Source: Streptomyces sp. NBC_01231 (GTDB taxonomy: Bacteria; Actinomycetota; Actinomycetes; Streptomycetales; Streptomycetaceae). Taken from it: a stretch of DNA of 64,000 nt. The notes under the pieces were generated by a model. The model saw only the letters and a program-made list of their open reading frames with translations. It was not told the origin of the DNA and did no database searches. The stretch lies in assembly GCA_035999765.1 (NCBI GenBank), contig CP108521.1:2728001-2792000 (forward strand), read 5' to 3'. Shown here one piece after another: positions 61,017 through 64,000 of the stretch (position 1 is the first letter of the stretch; each line of letters starts with the position of its first letter). A program made the position numbers and the translations under genes.

Positions 61017-61143
61017 ATCCTCACGAGAAAAACTTCGTCACACCCTGCATTCTTTGCACTCAATTCACATGGCGTTACGCTCGATTGACGCTACGTTGCG
61101 TGACAGAGCCGTCAATTCGGGCAATAGGTCCGCACGTTGACCT

Positions 61144-62487
61144 TCAGGACAGTCGCTTGAGAAGCACCACGGAAGCGACCGGCCGCGCCCCCGCCCGGGC
61201 CACCCCGTCGGCCACCTCACGGTCGGTCGACGCGACGATGACCGGACGCCCCGGAGGCTCCGCGCGCACCAGCTGGCGGATCAACTCGTCGGCGGTGACA
61301 CCCGGCTTGGAGAACAGCACCCGCACCCCGCGCGGCGGCGCCAGCAGCACCGGCGCGGCCAGCTCGGCCCCGTCGAAGACACAGGTCACCTCGGCGCCGG
61401 TCTGCGCGGCCAGCTGCGAGAGCTGCCCGAGAAGCCGCAGCCGCTGCTTCTCCAGGGGCATCTGGGGATAGCCGGTCTTGGTGACGTTGTAGCCGTCGAC
61501 GACCAGATGGGCCTGCGGCAGCGCGAGCAACTGGTCGAGGATCGCCGGGTCGTTCTCGGACAGCGCCCGCGCGGCGATGTCCTTCGGGGTCATACGTCCC
61601 GGTTCGACCGCGTCCACGGTCTCCGCCGGCCGCACGGACACCGGCGGCAGCGCGAGCTCCCTGCGCAGCCCCTGGGTGGCGTCGAGCAGGGTGTCCAGAA
61701 GCAGCCGTACCCGCATGTCCTCGACGCTGCGCCCCTCGCGGGCCGCCCGGCGGGTGGCCTCCAGGACCGCCTCCGCCTCCCCGAGGCGCGCCTTCAGCCG
61801 TCGGGTCTCACTCTCGGCCGCGGACAGCTGGGACTGGCCCTCGGAACGCAGGGTCTCCATCTCGCCGTGCACCTTGCGCAGCGCCGCCTCGCCCCGCTTG
61901 ATGTCGCTCACCGCCGCGCGCAGTTTGCGGTGCAGCGACTCGGCTTCCTTCTTGGCCGAATCCAGCTCGGTGCGCAGCCGCTCGGTCTCGGTCCGGGTAT
62001 GCTCACGGGCCCGGTCGAGCTCCTCGCGCAGTCGCTCCAGCTCGGCCCGGTTCTCCTCCTCGACCCGCTCGGCGTCGGCCCGCTGGGCCTCCTCGCCGGC
62101 GGCGGTCACGAGCTTGACCCAGTCGGTGGGCCGCAGCACATAGGCCGCGGCCGCCACGTCGAGCGGATCCGCGGCCGGGGGCGGCGAGCCGGAGTCGAGG
62201 GCGCCGGAGAGCTCCGGCTGCACCTCTCTGAACTTCTCCCCGATGCGCTGCCGGAACAGCGGATCGGTCTCCAGGGCCGCGGCCATGGCATTGCCGGCGA
62301 ACTTGGCGCGCCGGTTCGGCGCGAACCGGGCGTACTGCCTGAGCTGGGCCGGCAGCTCCGCGACGGTCAGCCCGCCGAAACCGTCGGAGACGATCTGCAC
62401 GACCCGGCGGCGCACGCCGTCGGGCAGCGGACGGTCGAGCACCTCAGCGGCGCCGTCGGCCGGCCCCCCGCCCGTGCTCTCCACCAT
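61144..62487 (-). CDS. Coiled-coil protein with C-terminal NYN (YacP/Rae1-like) domain
   Basis: It has 447 residues from ATG 62487 (MVESTGGGPADGA); a GTG at 62493 is the alternative. An N-terminal helical domain (about 20-110) is followed by a long Glu/Arg-rich coiled coil (about 125-255) and, from about 315, an NYN-type nuclease domain with acidic residues in HLVVDGYNVTKTGYP, VTCVFDGAEL and PVIVASTDREVADG. The B. subtilis relative Rae1 is a ribosome-associated endoribonuclease, so RNA cleavage is inferred. It follows the zinc-ribbon gene by 32 bp on the same strand. Confidence 0.85.
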   Translation of the reverse strand: MVESTGGGPADGAAEVLDRPLPDGVRRRVVQIVSDGFGGLTVAELPAQLRQYARFAPNRRAKFAGNAMAAALETDPLFRQRIGEKFREVQPELSGALDSGSPPPAADPLDVAAAAYVLRPTDWVKLVTAAGEEAQRADAERVEEENRAELERLREELDRAREHTRTETERLRTELDSAKKEAESLHRKLRAAVSDIKRGEAALRKVHGEMETLRSEGQSQLSAAESETRRLKARLGEAEAVLEATRRAAREGRSVEDMRVRLLLDTLLDATQGLRRELALPPVSVRPAETVDAVEPGRMTPKDIAARALSENDPAILDQLLALPQAHLVVDGYNVTKTGYPQMPLEKQRLRLLGQLSQLAAQTGAEVTCVFDGAELAAPVLLAPPRGVRVLFSKPGVTADELIRQLVRAEPPGRPVIVASTDREVADGVARAGARPVASVVLLKRLS

Positions 62488-62519
62488 CGTCACCCCAATG
62501 CCTGTGCGGGGCCGGCCCG

Positions 62520-62759
62520 TCAGGAGCCGGCGCCCGGCCTGTCCACGAGTTCCACCTGGTCCACGGCGTTGCACCAGCGGCAACGCACCGACTCGATCGT
62601 CTCACTCACCACGTCACGCTCCTCGACCTTCGGCTCTCCAGCCAGATCGAGGTGGACGTACTCGACGACCTTCGACGAGCGGGTCACATCGAAGCGGGTG
62701 AGGTTGCCGCAGAGGGTGCAGCGCCACCGTGTCGTGGTGGTCGGCAGGGGAACCGTCAT
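62520..62759 (-). CDS. Small C4 zinc-ribbon protein
   Basis: It has 79 residues: two CxxC pairs, CTLCGN near residue 14 and CRWCNA near 60, enclose a basic and beta-rich middle (RFDVTRSSKVVEYVHLDLAG). This is a typical zinc-ribbon fold and may bind nucleic acid or protein. I know no specific function. ATG 62759 has a weak upstream AAGGAAG about 18 bases away. It is the first gene of a pair with the NYN protein, suggesting they work together. Confidence 0.78.
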   Translation of the reverse strand: MTVPLPTTTTRWRCTLCGNLTRFDVTRSSKVVEYVHLDLAGEPKVEERDVVSETIESVRCRWCNAVDQVELVDRPGAGS

Positions 62760-62796
62760 CGTGACTGTTCGCTTCCTTCTGGTGTCGGTACGTGTG

Positions 62797-62895
62797 GTGC
62801 CGGTGGTTCTGACGTCAGTACTTCTGAAGTCAGCACTTTCGATGTCAGTACTGATGTCAGTTCCGATGTCAGTACTTATGGTGCCGGTAGTTCTG
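62797..62895. repeat. Array of GTCAGTACT-like repeats before the rhomboid gene
   Basis: Five copies of GTCAG(T/C)(A/T)C(T/C) start at 62814, 62829, 62844, 62856 and 62868, spaced 15, 15, 12 and 12 bp. They are flanked by GTGCCGGTGGTTCTG (62797-62811) and GTGCCGGTAGTTCTG (62881-62895). The 281 bp between the zinc-ribbon and rhomboid starts otherwise hold no gene. All spacings are multiples of three, and the plus strand reads as repeated Asp-Val-Ser-Thr, but no start codon or ribosome binding site supports a gene. Confidence 0.65.
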
Positions 62896-63040
62896 GGTGC
62901 TTCCAGTGTCGACGACGCGCCGGAGTCTCCCGGTACGTGTGGCTCGTTACCCTACGGCCTGGCGAGGACTCGCCGCTCGGCCGTCCAGGGCGGCGAGGCG
63001 CTCTCTCCCGTTGTGTCCCCTTGCGTCATGCTCTGTGTCC

Positions 63041-63784
63041 ATGATCAGAACCTGGAGCGAGACGGTCGGCAGGGCGAGCAGATCGGTCCGTAGGTCACCG
63101 GCACCGGTCACCTACGGGCTGATCGCACTGTGCTGCCTGCTCTTCCTGATCGGTCCGGCCGCCGGCCTGAATCCGGCCTACGGCTCCGGCGACACGCTGC
63201 TCACCGCGCAGCGGGCCTACTTCCACCGCTGGGGCGTGCTCCCCACCGAGCTGTTCGAGGGGTCACCACGAGCCGCGCTCACGCCCGCCACCGCCCTCTT
63301 CGTGCACGGCAGCTGGGTGCACCTGCTGGGCAACATGCTCTTCCTCTACGTCTTCGGGGTGATGACCGAGGAACGCATGGGCCACGTCCAGTTCACCCTC
63401 TTCTACGTCGGCTGCGGCTACCTCGCCCTGCTCGGTTACGCCGCCGCCAACGCGGACTCCGAGCAGTCCCTGGTCGGCGCGTCCGGGGCGATCTCGGCGG
63501 TCCTCGGAGCGTTCCTGTACCTGTTCCCCGGGGCCCGCGTGACCAGTCTCCTGCCTTTCCTTTTCTTCCTGCCGCTGCGCTTCCCCGCCTGGGTCGTCCT
63601 CCCCTTCTGGGCGGCCCTTCAGTGGCTGGCGGCGGGCCAGGCGGCCGGGGGGCCGGGGGTGGCGTACCTGGCCCACCTGGTGGGGTTCGGGCTGGGGTTC
63701 GGTTACGCGTGGGTGCGGTTCGGACGTGGGACTAAAGTGAGATCCGCCCCAGCTCCGGCTCCCGAGGGAGAGAACCAGCCGTGA
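63041..63784 (+). CDS. Rhomboid-family intramembrane serine protease
   Basis: It has 247 residues from ATG 63041 (MIRTWSETVGR). About six hydrophobic segments surround the active residues: oxyanion-region HGSWVHLLGNMLFLYVFG, nucleophile Ser148 in LVGASGAISAVLGAF and general-base His212 in YLAHLVGFGLGF. The set is complete, so an active protease is likely. Substrates are unknown. A GTG two codons upstream is possible; neither has a strong ribosome binding site. The stop overlaps the next gene by 4 nt (GTGA). Confidence 0.92.
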   Translation: MIRTWSETVGRASRSVRRSPAPVTYGLIALCCLLFLIGPAAGLNPAYGSGDTLLTAQRAYFHRWGVLPTELFEGSPRAALTPATALFVHGSWVHLLGNMLFLYVFGVMTEERMGHVQFTLFYVGCGYLALLGYAAANADSEQSLVGASGAISAVLGAFLYLFPGARVTSLLPFLFFLPLRFPAWVVLPFWAALQWLAAGQAAGGPGVAYLAHLVGFGLGFGYAWVRFGRGTKVRSAPAPAPEGENQP

Positions 63785-64000
63785 TCACCGCGATCGTGCT
63801 CATCAAGACCAGCGTGGACCGGATCCCCGAGATCGCCGAGTCGATCGCCTCGCTGGAGAGCGTGAGTGAGGTCTTCTCCGTCACCGGGACGTACGACCTG
63901 ATCGCCATGGTGCGGGTGCGGCGGCACGAGGACCTGGCGGAGGTCATCCCCGGCCGGATCAGCAAGATCCCCGGCGTGGAGGGCACGGACACGCACGTGG
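63781..64000 (+). CDS. Lrp/AsnC ligand-binding (RAM) domain protein, partial
   Basis: The gene is cut by the window edge after 73 codons. GTG 63781 overlaps the rhomboid stop. The visible protein starts directly with the RAM domain (VITAIVLIKTSVDRIPEIAESI, in two parts) and continues with VFSVTGTYDLIAMVRVRRHEDLAEVI, without the usual N-terminal helix-turn-helix. Such stand-alone RAM proteins form ligand-binding oligomers and may modulate full-length Lrp proteins. Co-transcription with the rhomboid gene is likely. Confidence 0.9.
   Translation, partial: MITAIVLIKTSVDRIPEIAESIASLESVSEVFSVTGTYDLIAMVRVRRHEDLAEVIPGRISKIPGVEGTDTHV

Noticed and set aside
60935..61143. c-di-AMP (ydaO) riboswitch upstream of the NlpC/P60 gene
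   Set aside because: Such riboswitches occur before some actinobacterial wall hydrolases, but I could not find the conserved core, and the inferred leader is only about 46 nt.
62652..63044. Plus-strand frame encoding Asp-Val-Ser-Thr repeats
   Set aside because: It starts inside the antisense strand of the zinc-ribbon gene and has no ribosome binding site; listed as a repeat array instead.

Overview
The window is very GC-rich and carries a gene order typical of a Streptomyces chromosome core. The first 12.4 kb is the division and cell wall (dcw) cluster, and the rest follows the order I recall for the S. coelicolor SCO2083 to SCO2140 region. Codon use is uniform. I see no tRNA, rRNA, insertion sequence, prophage, CRISPR array or sign of recent transfer, so this reads as conserved chromosomal core rather than accessory DNA.

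Layout. (1) 1-12.6 kb, minus strand: ftsQ (cut by the window edge), murG, ftsW, murD, mraY, murF, murE, ftsI, an ftsL-like gene and rsmH, closely packed with GTGA/ATGA overlaps. They build lipid II and the septal synthase, and are read from a likely promoter near 12.6 kb. (2) 12.8-22 kb: beta carbonic anhydrase; a MoxR / DUF58 / transglutaminase operon; a DUF3040 membrane protein; a SAM methyltransferase; a HEPN-domain protein with an Rx4H motif; a divergent TetR regulator. (3) 22-31.7 kb: a DUF4126 membrane protein, a phytoene-dehydrogenase-like FAD enzyme, a Tyr/Gln-rich membrane protein, metF, thiE, an Rv2175c-type DNA-binding protein, a FAD reductase, then a TPP riboswitch followed by thiO-thiS-thiG. 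(4) 31.9-41.4 kb: a PASTA Ser/Thr kinase, endonuclease IV, a molybdopterin oxidoreductase, bacterioferritin and its ferredoxin (with an iron-box-like site), class II DAHP synthase, a tryptophan attenuator with its leader peptide, a fused anthranilate synthase, and a phosphofructokinase. (5) 41.4-51 kb: a two-component pair, a PlsC-type acyltransferase, an alpha/beta hydrolase, an EEP nuclease-like protein, ROK glucokinase, a DUF5304 protein, an ArsA-like protein with an altered P-loop, an SRPBCC protein and a metallophosphoesterase. (6) 51-64 kb: long-chain acyl-CoA ligase, secreted cholesterol oxidase, a PimB-like glycosyltransferase, a GT87-type mannosyltransferase, a HExxH lipoprotein, two NlpC/P60 hydrolases, a coiled-coil NYN protein with a small zinc-ribbon partner, a rhomboid protease and the start of an Lrp/AsnC ligand-binding-domain protein.

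How the genes fit together. Much of the window serves the cell envelope: peptidoglycan precursors and septation (dcw), PASTA kinase signalling, phosphatidylinositol-mannoside-type glycosylation, acyltransfer and peptidoglycan hydrolysis. Thiamine, folate/methionine and aromatic amino acid synthesis sit between. The order parallels, with insertions, the stretch of Mycobacterium tuberculosis from ftsQ to the NlpC/P60 gene Rv2190c, so this is an old actinobacterial block.

Non-coding control is well represented: a TPP riboswitch, a tryptophan attenuator, an iron-box-like site, several strong hairpin terminators, and at least six starts that look leaderless because a TAnnnT hexamer lies exactly 7 nt upstream. 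The least explained parts are the Rx4H HEPN protein and its neighbours, the phased C-tract at 21986-22061, short tandem duplications at the 3' ends of two genes, and repeat arrays at 51088-51126 and 62814-62876.
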